From Rhynchospora pubera (lineage: Eukaryota > Streptophyta > Magnoliopsida > Poales > Cyperaceae), in NCBI GenBank assembly GCA_028095005.1, contig CM051460.1:235060742-235124741 (forward strand): a DNA stretch of 64,000 bases, read 5' to 3'. Numbering within the stretch: the first letter of the stretch is position 1; every line of letters begins with the position of its first letter. The position numbers were made by a program, and so were the translations under genes. Under the pieces are notes generated by a model. It ran no database searches and had not been told where the DNA came from. It was given only the letters and a program-made list of their open reading frames with translations. Positions 1 through 12,969 of this stretch are shown piece by piece.

Positions 1-57
1 AGATTGACAGTAGGAAAGTTAGACCCGCGGGCGGTTAAATGTATTTTCATAGGTTAT
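1..57 (+). mobile_element. Outer Ty1-copia element, left part of the split pol region
   Basis: The reading frame here gives KLDPRAVKCIFIGY. This resembles the segment after the integrase core of Ty1-copia polyproteins, where a phrase like CIFIGY precedes a conserved linker and then the reverse transcriptase. The frame is broken at GTTAT (53-57) by the minus-strand element starting at 58. It resumes at 10681 with the duplicated GTTAT followed by PLNQK. The rest of this element (5' LTR, gag, protease, most of integrase) lies to the left of the window. Confidence 0.85.
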
Positions 58-1821
58 TGTTAGGAAATCGCTCAATTTTAATTTTGTGACTAATTATTAA
101 CTAATTAATCCAATTAAAACACAAAGAGCAAGAGGATCTAGTACATAGCCATTTCGACACATAGAGAAAGGGGTGGATGATTGTACCTCCCGCGAAATTG
201 TATTCGCGGGGCTCGACCAAAGCATGGGAATCGATGGCGTGCCTTCTCCACCGTCTCCACCACGTCTAGTAGCCGCCCTCGAGTCCACCAAGGAGGATTA
301 ATCACGTTCTACAAGGTACGTGCTAGCATACCCAAAGAACAAGTCTAATCCCTATGGTTTTCTCTCTTGCATCAATCAACAACCTTGATTTAGTGGAGAG
401 AAAATAGCTCAACACATGAGCAAAAGAGAGAAGGAGAGGGTGAAAGTGGCGGCCTCCATGGGAGGAATGAGAGGAGAGAGAAAAGCTAGGTGGAGGCTCT
501 CATAAGTGGTCCTTATATAGAGCACAAAACCTAATTGACCTCTTGCATAATTACAACTATGCCATCCCACCTACCACCATAATGGGCAGCCACGAAATGG
601 GCCTTTATGGGCCATTTAACCCCTTCATTTGGACCATTAATTCATATAATTAAGGTCCCTCAACTTTGCTCTTTAATTGGGCTATATATTTGCTATTTAA
701 ATAACGGCCCAATTAATCAATATAACCATTTATATTGATAAGTGTTGAACTAAATTAATTATTAACTCATTAATAATTATTTTAGGATTAGTTAATGCAT
801 TAATTTATTTCTATATGATCCATTGACTTAATTAATTATAACGGTTCGCAACGGTATATAATTAATTAATCAATCTTATCATATTTCCACAGAACCTACT
901 GCTGTGAATAAATAAATAATGCACTGTGTGATTAATGTCCTATTTGTGTGACCCTTTGAGGATTTATGCTATGTTGGCCATGGAATTAAATCGTTATTTA
1001 ATTCCAATAATCATAAGCGGTATCTAGCAACACGTTATGACTCCCAATTCGCATAAATAGTGTACTGCTACAATATTTCAATCCTGCATAAGAGAATAAA
1101 TATGTTTCTCTATTTTGATTCTTATGTCACACGATATCATCGTATAATCCAAGATAGGAATGTGTCATTCTTGCAGATTATACGTTTCTTGATCTAGAGT
1201 TGATCGCTTAGTTGCGCGCATACGATCCAACTCCATCAAGGGGCCCAAACAGATATCGTCACTCACTAAGTGAATTAATGAGGGACATACGGTTTTCTTG
1301 ATGATTAGCTTTTCCCCGCACAATTCAAGAGAACATAAATAAAGTCCGTATAGCAGCCCTTATCGGGAATCAGCGGTAGACAATATTTATTGAACCTATC
1401 CTCATGTGGAAAAGATAAACATCTCAAACTTAGAACCAAAATCATAACGAAATAAACAATGACACTTAACACAATCCATATGTTTATTTCATTGGGTCAA
1501 GTCCTGTACTATGTTCCATAACATATACATATGCAATTAAGTTGGTAACTCTTTACCTATGATTAGTAGAACTTAATCATCACTTAACTTGCATACTAAT
1601 CTTATAAGATAATTAATGTTCCTTGTTAATTATCAAGATTATGGACCGTTTAGATTTATTATTGTCATTCTAAAGAATGATCCACAGAAATCTACTATTC
1701 AGATCCTCAACCTGAATAATCTGTCAATAATAAACCTAGGAACAGATGATAAAATATCATCCAAAACATAAACTAATAATTAAGTCATTAAATTATTGAC
1801 TTCTAGGACATAACTCTAACA
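58..1821 (-). repeat. 3' LTR of inner copia element
   Basis: This 1764-bp repeat is collinear, at a constant offset of 8859 bp, with 8929-10680. It begins TGTTAGGAAATCG and ends CTCTAACA on the plus strand. I see three substitutions against the other copy (near 226, 246 and 1669), each C/G here and T/A there. The long stretch of terminal and AT-rich sequence is typical of large copia LTRs. A 64-codon minus frame inside it is simply LTR sequence. Confidence 0.93.
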
Positions 1822-1832
1822 ATCTCCCACTT
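1822..1832 (-). other. Polypurine tract of inner copia element
   Basis: Read on the minus strand this is AAGTGGGAGAT directly before the LTR start TGTTAGAG. A GTGGGAGAT-type tract at this place is a common copia plus-strand priming site. It fixes the element's orientation. Confidence 0.8.
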
Positions 1833-2180
1833 GGCCTAGAGTCAATCAGTAGTGACTTCTAGCCAACGAAGAATTGAGAACAATGTCATATATCTACATA
1901 TATACATGTCTCGGACCTCAAAATAAATAATACGCTTATAGCTAGTTACTCATACGTCCACCACGTATGGATGCATAACTGCATCTCGTATACTGCTCAA
2001 GGTAGAGGTCGTGCTAGAGTGTTCGCTGTGTTCGCGAACCTATCCAAAAATTGTTTGACCATATATATATATATTCTCCTATATATATTCTTGATCACCA
2101 TCATATGATATCAAGTGATATCGTTATAGATCATATTTGAATCTCCAATGTAACATTGGGTTCTTTAGGAGTAAGTTATA

Positions 2181-2660
2181 GTTCGAGATGCTTAGAACCA
2201 TAATAACTCAACTAAGAAATCGATCCGAAATAAACTTCTTTTATTGCTTCACAAGTTGCTATGTATTTTGCTTTGGTGACGGAAACGGTTGTAATATTCC
2301 ATTTAGAACACCTTCTAAACTTACAACACCACCTTTTAGCAAAATATGTATTTCAACTGTGATTATTTCAATCTTTCGAAAAACTAGCATTAGTGTAATT
2401 AACTTACACGAGCTCTTTTTAAGAGATGAAACATTATATCACTCTTTCTCATAAGGTACTCGAGGATATCCTTGACTATCGTCCTAATGTGTCTTTCTTG
2501 TATCCATTTGACAACTGTTTGTCATATCCTTTGGATACTACACATTGGGGCATATGCATAAATATGGCGTACACAATGAAACTCATAATGAAGGAATGCT
2601 TGAACTATTTCATGCACTTTCTCGAATCGAGTTGCAATAGACCGAGTTAAAACACTCAAG
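2181..2660 (-). pseudogene. Decayed copia reverse transcriptase C-terminus and RNase H
   Basis: On the minus strand, 2248-2293 reads TTVSVTKAKYIATCEA, which matches the copia RNase H phrase usually seen as DSTTEAEYIAACEA. Just upstream in that orientation, about 2530-2620, is MSFIVYAIFMHMPQ, a decayed form of the GSIMYAMLCTRPDV block. Downstream comes AIKEVYFGSIS, equivalent to EAVWLKNFIS. Stops interrupt the frame. It is a remnant of pol, not a functional gene. Confidence 0.8.
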
Positions 2661-3739
2661 TCATGCCATGTGACGTATAGTTAGACATCCTTTCTTGGAG
2701 TGTAACTTTCGTGTTTCTAGAACACTTCGTCAATATATGCATATTTGCTCAAACCAGCGGCGAGTCTAGACTTATTTTAAGTGTGGGCACACAAGAAAAT
2801 GAGTTTGATTTTGTTCAAAACAATTAGACGGAGCAAATTAGATATCAATTTCAAAGTATTTAAGTGACCGATTGAAACCGCTCAATGTGTTCTTCATATT
2901 TAAATCTCCTTGTCGACTAAATTTTATGTTTTTTTAAATTTTTAAGTATTTTTTCATATATTTTTTCATGGTTGATAGAACCATGTCCATATCGCTTATA
3001 TTTCATATTTCTAAATTTGAGATAAGGTCAGATTGATAGAACTATGTCCATATCGCTTATATTTAATATTTCCAATGAAATATTAAATATAGCATTAAAA
3101 ATAAATTTATAGAAAAGTGTAATTTTAATTAAAAATTATTTTAAAAACTATTTAAATATGTTCTATTACAAAATGCAATTTTATTTTTATCCGACCAACA
3201 AAAATATAATAATTATAAAATTTTTCCCAAACGTTATTCAACACAAGCAATGATTATTGCAGCAAATGTATAGTTCAAATGTTATATAGTTTTCTCATTA
3301 TATATCTTTGAAAACAATATGTAATATGGAGATCATTATAGTTTATAGATTAATTTGTTGATTAATTATCACAGTACAAGCTAACCACATAGAAAAAATT
3401 GTAGGCAATTCAAACTCCATTGTTCTAATACTATGCATATTTTTTTACAATTAAATCCAACACAACTGCTAAGCAAAACAAAAAATACATGTAGGCCCTA
3501 TCACGTGAGTGTTACATCTTTTATAGATGGTAATGAGTTCACATTTTATACAGTTTGTATAAATTAAATCAATTTATAATTATCATTTGAATCACTATAA
3601 AAATTTGAACAAGCTTAGGCACCATGAAATATCAAGCCTAGACACTCTCATCAATCCATAACACTTGATATTTGATTTCTAAAAATCAAGCATGGGCAAG
3701 TGCCCAGGCTTGCCTTAACTTAGCCTCGCCACTGGCTCA

Positions 3740-4110
3740 AACCTAACATCCATCATAATCTATCTTTATAGATTTTGTTTCCTAGGATTAGGTGACTTCG
3801 CCCAAGTTCTCATTTGAGAAAGCATTCTCCAAAGAGATCTCGACAATATTCATTTTCTTAATGCTATTCCCAATTTAATGAATTGTTATCTTGAACAATA
3901 CAAGTAATACAATTATGCTCCCACTGAATATCTTGTTTATACAAGATACTTTTGACGAAGTTCAACTCCTTGACTTCATTGTCAAAACTTTTATTCCAAT
4001 CTCCACAACACTTGCTTTAATCCATTTATGGATCCTTGAAGCATGCGTATGTTTTAAGCAATACATAAAACCTCGATTTGTGTCAAATGCACAACATCAT
4101 CCTTCATTCA
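3740..4110 (-). pseudogene. Decayed copia reverse transcriptase block
   Basis: On the minus strand, about 4000-4070, the reading CIA-NIRMLQGSINGLKQ corresponds to the copia phrase CKLQRSIYGLKQASRSW. Further along, about 3780-3850, is ISLENAFSNENLGEVT, corresponding to the KCFSMKDLGEATYILG block that follows the YVDD active site. Stop codons are frequent. The order RT then RNase H on the minus strand agrees with the copia layout. Confidence 0.7.
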
Positions 4111-7100
4111 TTCGAAGAAGGCGGTTTTATGTGTTTTTCCATATATCAATATATATGAAATACAACTATTGCTAGAATGATCTTTATTGACTTTTACATA
4201 GCCACAAGCAAGAGGTTGTGCTTTGTACGTAGTCAACTAGTCATCGACTTAGACATAGCTACAAGCGAGAAGCCGCGCTTTGTACATAGCCGATTTGTTA
4301 TCCATGTCGATCTTTCCTTTTGAAGATCTAAAACGTTCTTGATGGATTGCTCCTTCATGAACATCAACCAAGGTCTATACCTTGTTGTTATACATGGATT
4401 TTATTTAAAGATCATATGAATTCAAACCATATATGTGGAATCGGATCGTTCCATCGTTTTCTTGTTTATCAACGGATTCTCATATGCTAAGTTTGAGAAT
4501 GTCATGAAGCCAATGCACCAAACGGCTTAGGCAATCAACTCTCGTTGATCTTTTGTAGGATTGGTACTTGAGGTTCATGAACTTCTTCTACAACGATTTG
4601 TTGAACGAGTTCTTGACTCCTTATATATTTCATGAGTTTCTCGAACATCATCAACTCGTGAGATGGTTGAGTCATCATTGGAAGGAGCGTACTATTAAAC
4701 TTCTTTCAAAACAACTTGTGAATGAAGTTCCGCTCAACTCCCACTAAGTACCATGTATGGAGTGACAAGTTTCCTATAAGAGTACTTCTTGTAGTGATGC
4801 ATAAACTCCTTTAATGCTCACTTTACTCCCACTACTTCTTCTTGAGAGTTTCAATTCATCAAGACTACATTATGATTAGCAACAACTACTTTGTTCTTAT
4901 CATATTCCTGGAAGTAGTGCCTTTTAATATAAAGCATCCTACAAATATTAAGTGTCTTATTTGGGTACAAGCTTATCAACAATCTTGAAATAAGCTTATC
5001 AACACCAAATCTTAAGAAGAATTATACTTAGAGATCAAAATCTCATAAGATATCTTTTTCAATAGACTTCGATGGAACATCATTCAGTGTAAACAATATT
5101 GTCCTCAAACATAATTCCCTAATACGAGTCGAATAAGTCCATTTGATTTATTACCGATCGAACTATACAAAATATTGTTCGATACCTCCATTCTTGGACA
5201 TATTATTCCTCATGGAGCGAGTTATGAAACTACTTTCATACTCTTTAGATAATATTTCAAATCATATGACTTAACTACTTACCATGATTAATTGTAAGAC
5301 TTTTCTTTTTCCTTGAACGGTCTTTTTAACTTCACACTTGAACTCCTTTGAACTAGTCAAAAGGTTCATACTTATACCTTATCAAATAGATATGTTAATA
5401 TCTACAATGATCGTTGGTTAAGTAGTAAAGTATCAACAACCTTTCATTGCACAAGTACTTATAGGTCTTTATACATCGATATGTATAAGTCCTAATTAAT
5501 TCACTTGTCCTTAAACCTTCATAGGTTCAAGGTGCTTTTGTCATTTAACAAACATGATTCGCATATCAATCGATTGGAATCGAATTGAATTTCGAGCTCT
5601 ACGTTACGTAGACTCTCATAATGCGGTTCTCGTTTATGTATGTGACTAAGCGGTTATATATAACATGAAAGTCAAATACTTATGTCAAGTCTTACGCATC
5701 CTATTTGTCATTCAAAACTTGTTTATCTATTTCAAGCAAATTCAATCAAGATGCATGAAATCATATAAACAAATTCATAATAAAAGATCTTGTCTTTTAC
5801 AAAACATAATCATCCATCATTGAATATGAAATGGAGATATTTTGAGAGGTTAGGATTAAGGTATACAACCTTCAATTCCTAAACAAACTCTTAATAAAGA
5901 TAACTCTACGTATTCAATGGTAATGACTTAAACGAATAAGTCATCTCCTATACGGAGTTTACTTTATATCTCTCGAACATTCTCTTATTCTTCATTGCCA
6001 ACACATTTCGTTAAATGCGAGCATATGAACTAGTATCAAGTTACCAGTGTAAATTAGAGATAGTGAGATAATTTGAACGACAAATACACTTTAGGATTAG
6101 AATATTTCTAATCGTCACAATCATGGTACTTCGGACAACCTTTCAAATGCCTCCCATAAAACGGCAAATGAAACATCTCATGTGACACATGGTCATCAAT
6201 GAGAGTCTCGAAATTTCAACTCATACCTTGGTGAAGTATTTCTTGAATACTTAACCAATCACCTTTTTGCATCAACAAGCGTGCATAAAGGTAATATTAT
6301 ATCCTTCATAATTCCAAAGAGATCGAATGACAATATCAACAATCCTTGATATCGGAGATTAATATCTCTAGTCATCAATTAGCCACTTCAATCTTTCGAT
6401 TTGTAAGCTAATGAAACATTCATATAACTTCTTGAGAAGAAGAATCTCTTGGCTAGCTCATACTCTTTACACTCGATCATAAATGATGGAGTTAATATCT
6501 ACTTTCTCCAAGAACACTTTCTTGAGTAAGCAGATGAGAGCGTACGAGTCAAATTCTAGTCCATATGAATTATTCAATTCAATGGTTTAGACATTTTGAA
6601 TGAGGATATTAGCCATGCGCTTTATTGAATAACTTTTCGCCAAAAGTCAATCAATCATCGCGTTGCTACGTTCGGGTAGTTTGAGGAAAGTTTTGGGAAT
6701 TGACATACTCAAATTTCTTTTTCACTAAGATCATGTCTTAGGAATCGATATTACTTCTTTAAGTAAATACTTTTAGAAACGAGTTTGTTAATTTTCAAAG
6801 ATTGATCGCAACAAAATTAACAATTTAAACATCTATAACAAAATCAATTTAAGGTCATATAGTTTATGCAATTGTTTTATTTATAACAAATAAAACTCCC
6901 ACTACATTTATTTAATGTCCCTAATGTAGTAGGTTTTCCAAGATCCCTATTTTCGTTGAGATGATGCTAGCGTCGGCGTGACACCATAACAACTAGATAA
7001 GGTAGGTTCTCCAACCAATCATTCCATATGATTCTTGGTTTGTGAAATATCACATGTACATCCACAAACTTTGCCCCGATGTCCAATCCGATTAGAAAAC

Positions 7101-8928
7101 ATCGTTAAGTAGCATTTCTCTATTTGCTCCTAGTAAATCCGATTTACACCCCGACACGGATGATGGAACACGATGTCCCGCGTCGGCGAGAAAACATCAA
7201 TGAACGATCATACACGTTAGAAGGGGATAGAGAGAAGGAGGGCGATTTAACTTAATCGAGTTTTGTTTGGGACTATCAATTAAGTGACACTTGTTTGGTG
7301 GTCATGTAAGCATACACCCATACCTAGCCTATGACAATTCATAGCAATCACAAGCAATCACATATAAGCATCTCATTATTGTGGGTTTGTATGGCTCCCG
7401 CTTGCATTAGTTTCGCCACATCGTCCATGGAGCAAAACTAATCTAATCCTTGTCCCTCCCACTAAATTCTATAAGGATCTAAATCCTATAAAATAAAGGA
7501 ACAAAATACATGTGAAAAATATCCTACTCCCATCCTAGCCTTAGGGGCATGCAAGCCTCACAAGTTACATAAAAAATTAATCAACAAATTAATTAATTAA
7601 TGGCACCAAAGGCCGCATTACAAACATTCACACATGCATTCAATTTACAACCACAAGGCATTGAGTCTTGAGCCATACTAAACCCACTATCCACCTACAA
7701 AACAAAGTTAGCACATACAAGCACTTTGTTTCCAATTAACGATTTTCAAGCATCTTTGCGTATCGTTTGCTATAAGTAAATTCCGTGTACAAATTCTCAA
7801 TTTTAAACAACCAAACTTGTTTAAATTCATTTAGAAAGTTCTTTCAACATCCCATAACTGAAAGGAGATCAAACAAGGAGTTTTCTAATTAATTTCAACT
7901 AGTTTGAATACTTAGAAAAACAGTAATTTACCAAAAAACGTAACTAATGGAATCCAACAAAAACAACAGTTTTCGGTCTCCAACAATTCTCAAATAAATT
8001 ACTTAAGCTCCTTATCATAGTTGTGACTACCAGTAAAAATTTAAAGAAGAGATCTTAAACCATCTGGGAGAATAAAAAAAGACAAATCTCTTACAAGTGC
8101 ACGAAACACCGTTATGAGATTTTCAGCTTATCCTCTCAACCATTTGGTCTGTTAGACCACCTTCTATCCAGTTTTTATATATACAATATACATAGAAAAA
8201 CTTGTTTAGACTACAGGCTATCCATTCATAAAAAGAAAACAACCAAGTTCAGTTCAATAATATTAAGTTACATGCTAAACAATCAACAAATTCTGTACTG
8301 GAACAGACTGTCGATCGAAATGTTTTAACCTAGTTGAAAGTCCAAACTTCCACGCAAAATTATGAAATTAATTTTCCTGGAATCCTAACTCAAAATAGAA
8401 CAACTCCATTTAAACAGAATTTTTAAAGGAGTTCTCAGTTGGTACAGTTTATTAGAACAATCGATTTGCTCAACAAACTGGATCTGATAAGATCTTCCTT
8501 TTCATGCTTGAAAACCCACAAATTAATCCGACTCATGCAACAATTTATACATTCTCAGAAAGAGCTTCAAGTCCTCTTTATTTCTAGCCATAGAACACTG
8601 GTACTTATATTCAAAATATAAATCTTTCAAGCCATTCAAACAGGACAGTACGAGCAGAAACTGGTTCTGCGCACTGTCGCCATTTTATTCACAATAAATC
8701 TATACTAATTCAGACAAATGTGAATCCAACGCCAAAAGAATCACAATCCAAATATCTACAACTTTCATGTAGATGGAAAGATCTTCCAGAGAACATATCA
8801 CATCGAAAAACGCGAAACAACACAGAAAATACCATTTCCAGACAGCAAACAAACGCATCATCTCTACTAATCCGTTAATTAGCCAATTTCTCTTAATTAA
8901 GTGTCAAAATAGCTTAAGTACGACCAAG
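4111..8928 (-). other. Internal 5' half of inner copia element, no intact ORF
   Basis: This region should hold gag, protease and integrase in minus orientation. I see no frame above about 60 codons and could not place a zinc knuckle or the integrase catalytic residues. The immediate right edge (8900-8928) lacks the tRNA-complementary primer binding site expected next to the 5' LTR. Many short phrases such as CTCCCAC recur. Confidence 0.6.
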
Positions 8929-10680
8929 GCTCAATTTTAATTTTGTGACTAATTATTAACTAATTAATCCAATTAAAACACAAAGAGCAAGAGGATCTAG
9001 TACATAGCCATTTCGACACATAGAGAAAGGGGTGGATGATTGTACCTCCCGCGAAATTGTATTCGCGGGGCTCGACCAAAGCATGGAAATCGATGGCGTG
9101 CCTTCTTCACCGTCTCCACCACGTCTAGTAGCCGCCCTCGAGTCCACCAAGGAGGATTAATCACGTTCTACAAGGTACGTGCTAGCATACCCAAAGAACA
9201 AGTCTAATCCCTATGGTTTTCTCTCTTGCATCAATCAACAACCTTGATTTAGTGGAGAGAAAATAGCTCAACACATGAGCAAAAGAGAGAAGGAGAGGGT
9301 GAAAGTGGCGGCCTCCATGGGAGGAATGAGAGGAGAGAGAAAAGCTAGGTGGAGGCTCTCATAAGTGGTCCTTATATAGAGCACAAAACCTAATTGACCT
9401 CTTGCATAATTACAACTATGCCATCCCACCTACCACCATAATGGGCAGCCACGAAATGGGCCTTTATGGGCCATTTAACCCCTTCATTTGGACCATTAAT
9501 TCATATAATTAAGGTCCCTCAACTTTGCTCTTTAATTGGGCTATATATTTGCTATTTAAATAACGGCCCAATTAATCAATATAACCATTTATATTGATAA
9601 GTGTTGAACTAAATTAATTATTAACTCATTAATAATTATTTTAGGATTAGTTAATGCATTAATTTATTTCTATATGATCCATTGACTTAATTAATTATAA
9701 CGGTTCGCAACGGTATATAATTAATTAATCAATCTTATCATATTTCCACAGAACCTACTGCTGTGAATAAATAAATAATGCACTGTGTGATTAATGTCCT
9801 ATTTGTGTGACCCTTTGAGGATTTATGCTATGTTGGCCATGGAATTAAATCGTTATTTAATTCCAATAATCATAAGCGGTATCTAGCAACACGTTATGAC
9901 TCCCAATTCGCATAAATAGTGTACTGCTACAATATTTCAATCCTGCATAAGAGAATAAATATGTTTCTCTATTTTGATTCTTATGTCACACGATATCATC
10001 GTATAATCCAAGATAGGAATGTGTCATTCTTGCAGATTATACGTTTCTTGATCTAGAGTTGATCGCTTAGTTGCGCGCATACGATCCAACTCCATCAAGG
10101 GGCCCAAACAGATATCGTCACTCACTAAGTGAATTAATGAGGGACATACGGTTTTCTTGATGATTAGCTTTTCCCCGCACAATTCAAGAGAACATAAATA
10201 AAGTCCGTATAGCAGCCCTTATCGGGAATCAGCGGTAGACAATATTTATTGAACCTATCCTCATGTGGAAAAGATAAACATCTCAAACTTAGAACCAAAA
10301 TCATAACGAAATAAACAATGACACTTAACACAATCCATATGTTTATTTCATTGGGTCAAGTCCTGTACTATGTTCCATAACATATACATATGCAATTAAG
10401 TTGGTAACTCTTTACCTATGATTAGTAGAACTTAATCATCACTTAACTTGCATACTAATCTTATAAGATAATTAATGTTCCTTGTTAATTATCAAGATTA
10501 TGGACCGTTTAGATTTATTATTGTCATTTTAAAGAATGATCCACAGAAATCTACTATTCAGATCCTCAACCTGAATAATCTGTCAATAATAAACCTAGGA
10601 ACAGATGATAAAATATCATCCAAAACATAAACTAATAATTAAGTCATTAAATTATTGACTTCTAGGACATAACTCTAACA
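8929..10680 (-). repeat. 5' LTR of inner copia element, missing its last 12-13 bp
   Basis: Collinear with 70-1821 without net indels over 1752 bp. At the internal edge the similarity stops at GCTCAATTTT. The other copy continues for another 12 bases to its TGTTAG terminus, but here the sequence is AAGTACGACCAAG. So the LTR end and adjacent primer binding site are deleted or replaced. Confidence 0.9.
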
Positions 10681-12808
10681 GTTATCCCTTAAATCAGAAA
10701 TGATATAGGTGTTGGTGCCCTACTGAAAGAAGGGTCTTTGTTAGTAACTTAGTATGGATGTGACTTTCCGAGAATCTGAACCATACTATGGAGAAAAGAC
10801 AGTGTTGGGCTCATTGTTCGAAAATGACTCTACAAGTGCTGGTAGAGAAGGTGAGAAGGAGAATATAATTATAGTTGGAGGCTTTCCATGTCCTTGGTCG
10901 GAACTGAGTGGTGATAGCAATGTAAGTGATGATGAGGATGGTGATAATAATGATGATAACAATTTGAGTAGTGAAAATGAGAAATAGGGGGAGTTGATAG
11001 TGTATAAAAGGAGATCTAAGCAGCCTGAACAGTATGAGCAGCCACAGCCTGAGCAACCTTTGCCAGTTCTATTAAAGGCCAATGTCCCAAGTAGCTCCTT
11101 TCCATGTCCTCCTTTAGATTCTCACTCAGAGTTGATAGGTGGCAATTCTCCTCAATTTTCACTTCATAGAACATCTAGGGTTAATGTTGGGAAACCTCCC
11201 ATTAAGTATGGTAATTGGGGGAATGATATTGCAAATTACATTTCATATGCATCTGTTCCACCTGCATATAAGTCATTTCTTGCATCTCTAGATTCTATGC
11301 CTGTACCTAACACATGGCAGGTAGCTAAGCAAGATCCCAGATGGTTTGGTGCCATGCAGGAAGAACTTCAGGCGTTGAACAAGAATGACACATGGGAGTT
11401 GGTACCTTTACCAGCTGGAAAACACGCTGTCAGATGCAAATTGGTATACACTGTCAAGCAAACTCCAGAAGGGAAGATTGATAGGTACAAAGCCTGATTG
11501 GTTGCAAAAGGATATGTCAGACTTATAGTATCAACTATGATGAGACCTTTGTCCCTTTTGCAAAAATGAGCACTGTGAGGATGTTGGTGTCATGTGCTGC
11601 CAACTTCAATTGGCTATTACACCAGATGGATGTCAAGAATGCCTTCTTACATGAAGATCTCTAAGAAGAGGTATACATGGAGATTCCACCTGGATTTGCT
11701 ACTTCACAATCAGTTGGGAAAGTATGTAAACTCAAGAAGTCGTTGTATGGCCTGAAACAGTCTCCAAGAGCATGGTTTGATAGGTTCAGACTTGTAGTCT
11801 GTGGCATGGGATACGAGCAGTGTAATGGGGGTCATACTGTATTCTACAGACACTTGAAGGGTCGTATCACCATTCTGACTGTGTATGTTGATGATATTGT
11901 AATTACTGGAGACGATGCTGAGGAGATTATGCGGCTAAAAGAAAACCTTAGAAAAGAATTTGAGGTCAAGGATCTGAAATAATTGAAGTATTTTCTTGGG
12001 ATTGAAATTGCTAGGTCAAGGACAGGTATAGTGCTTTCTCAACGAAAGTATGCACTGGATCTTCTTTCAGAAATATGAATGTTGGGTTGTAGGGTTGCTC
12101 CTACTCCTGTCGAGCCGAATCAGAAGCTCTGTGCTGAGGGAGGTGACTCAGTGGACAAGGAGAAGTACCAAAGACTAGTTGGTAAGCTCATTTATCTATG
12201 CCACACTAGACCTGACATTTCTCATGCAGAGAGTGTGGTGAGTAGATACATGCATGATCCGAGAGAACAACATTTGGATGATGTTTACAGAATTCTCAGA
12301 TATATCAAAGGGAGTCCTGGAAAAGTCATGGACATTTGAGAGTTGAGGGCTATTGTGATGCTGACTGGGCAGGTTGCATGGATGATCGTAGATCCACCAC
12401 AGGATATTGTGTGTTTGTTGGAGGCAATCGGAGCAAGAAGCAAGATGTGGTGGCTAGATCTACAGCTGAGGCTGAGTATAGGGCTATGGCACTTAGCCTA
12501 TGTGAGTTGATGTGGATGAGGAATCTCCTATCTGAATTGCGCGTATTTCGAGGAGAACCCTTACAACTTGGGTGTGACAACAAGTCAGCAATCAATATTG
12601 CAAACAATCCAGTTCAGCATGATCAGACTAAACATGTAGAGATTGATCGTTTTTTCATCAAAAAAACAACTGAATAATGGAGTGTTGATGTTGAACTATG
12701 TGAGATTAGAAGACCAGTTGGCTGATTGTCTAACGAAGGGTTTGGGTTGTAAGCAGTTTGAGAGTTCTTATAACAAGATGGGGATCTATCGTCCATCTTG
12801 AGGGGGAG
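10681..12808 (+). pseudogene. Outer copia pol: linker, reverse transcriptase and RNase H with several stops
   Basis: After the target duplication the frame continues as YPLNQK, stop, YRCWCPTERRVFVS, then MDVTFRESEPYYGEK, a standard copia linker. The RVT_2 domain starts near 11330 (DPRWFGAMQEELQAL) and runs through LKKSLYGLKQSPRAWFDRF (11732-11788). The active site TVYVDDIVITGDD is at 11879-11917. RNase H follows: GYCDADWAGCMDDRRSTTGY at about 12348-12407 and STAEAEYRAMALSLCELMW. In-frame stops near 10706, 10985, 11495, 11662, 11980 and 12076, plus small indels, inactivate it. A purine tract (AGGGGGAG, 12801-12808) precedes the 3' LTR. Confidence 0.9.
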
Positions 12809-12969
12809 TGTTGAGTTATATTAGTTATTATGTTATTTCTAGTATTTATGTTATTTGTAAAAGTCTAGGATTCTATTTGTAAAAATACGATTCTAGATTA
12901 ATATAAAAAAAGAGATTCTGTACTGAGACCATAATCTCTAGTTTTAACCTAATTCCTCTCTAATCAACA
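12809..12969 (+). repeat. 3' LTR of outer copia element, short (161 bp)
   Basis: Begins TGTTGAGTTATATT right after the polypurine tract and ends CTCTAATCAACA, giving the TG...CA and TGTTGA/TCAACA inverted ends of an LTR. The partner LTR is outside the window, so the length rests on these termini alone. The flank starts CTTTG, which would be the 5-bp target duplication. Confidence 0.75.

Larger units (their letters stand above)
58..10680 (-). mobile_element. Inner Ty1-copia-type LTR retrotransposon, complete, inserted in the outer element
   Basis: A 10.6-kb element bounded by direct repeats 58-1821 and 8929-10680. The outer ends are TGTTAG at 58 and CTAACA ending at 10680. Both flanks carry the 5-bp duplication GTTAT (53-57 and 10681-10685), as expected for LTR retrotransposon integration. 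Orientation is minus: a purine-rich AAGTGGGAGAT precedes the repeat at 1822, read on the minus strand, and copia RT and RNase H remnants read on the minus strand in the right order. Pol is full of stops and frameshifts, so the element cannot encode its own proteins. The two LTRs differ at only three positions that I can see, so the insertion is recent. Confidence 0.92.

Noticed and set aside
97..291. 64-codon minus frame, repeated at 8956-9150
   Set aside because: Both copies are the same LTR sequence. No gene is expected there, and the two differ only by LTR substitutions.
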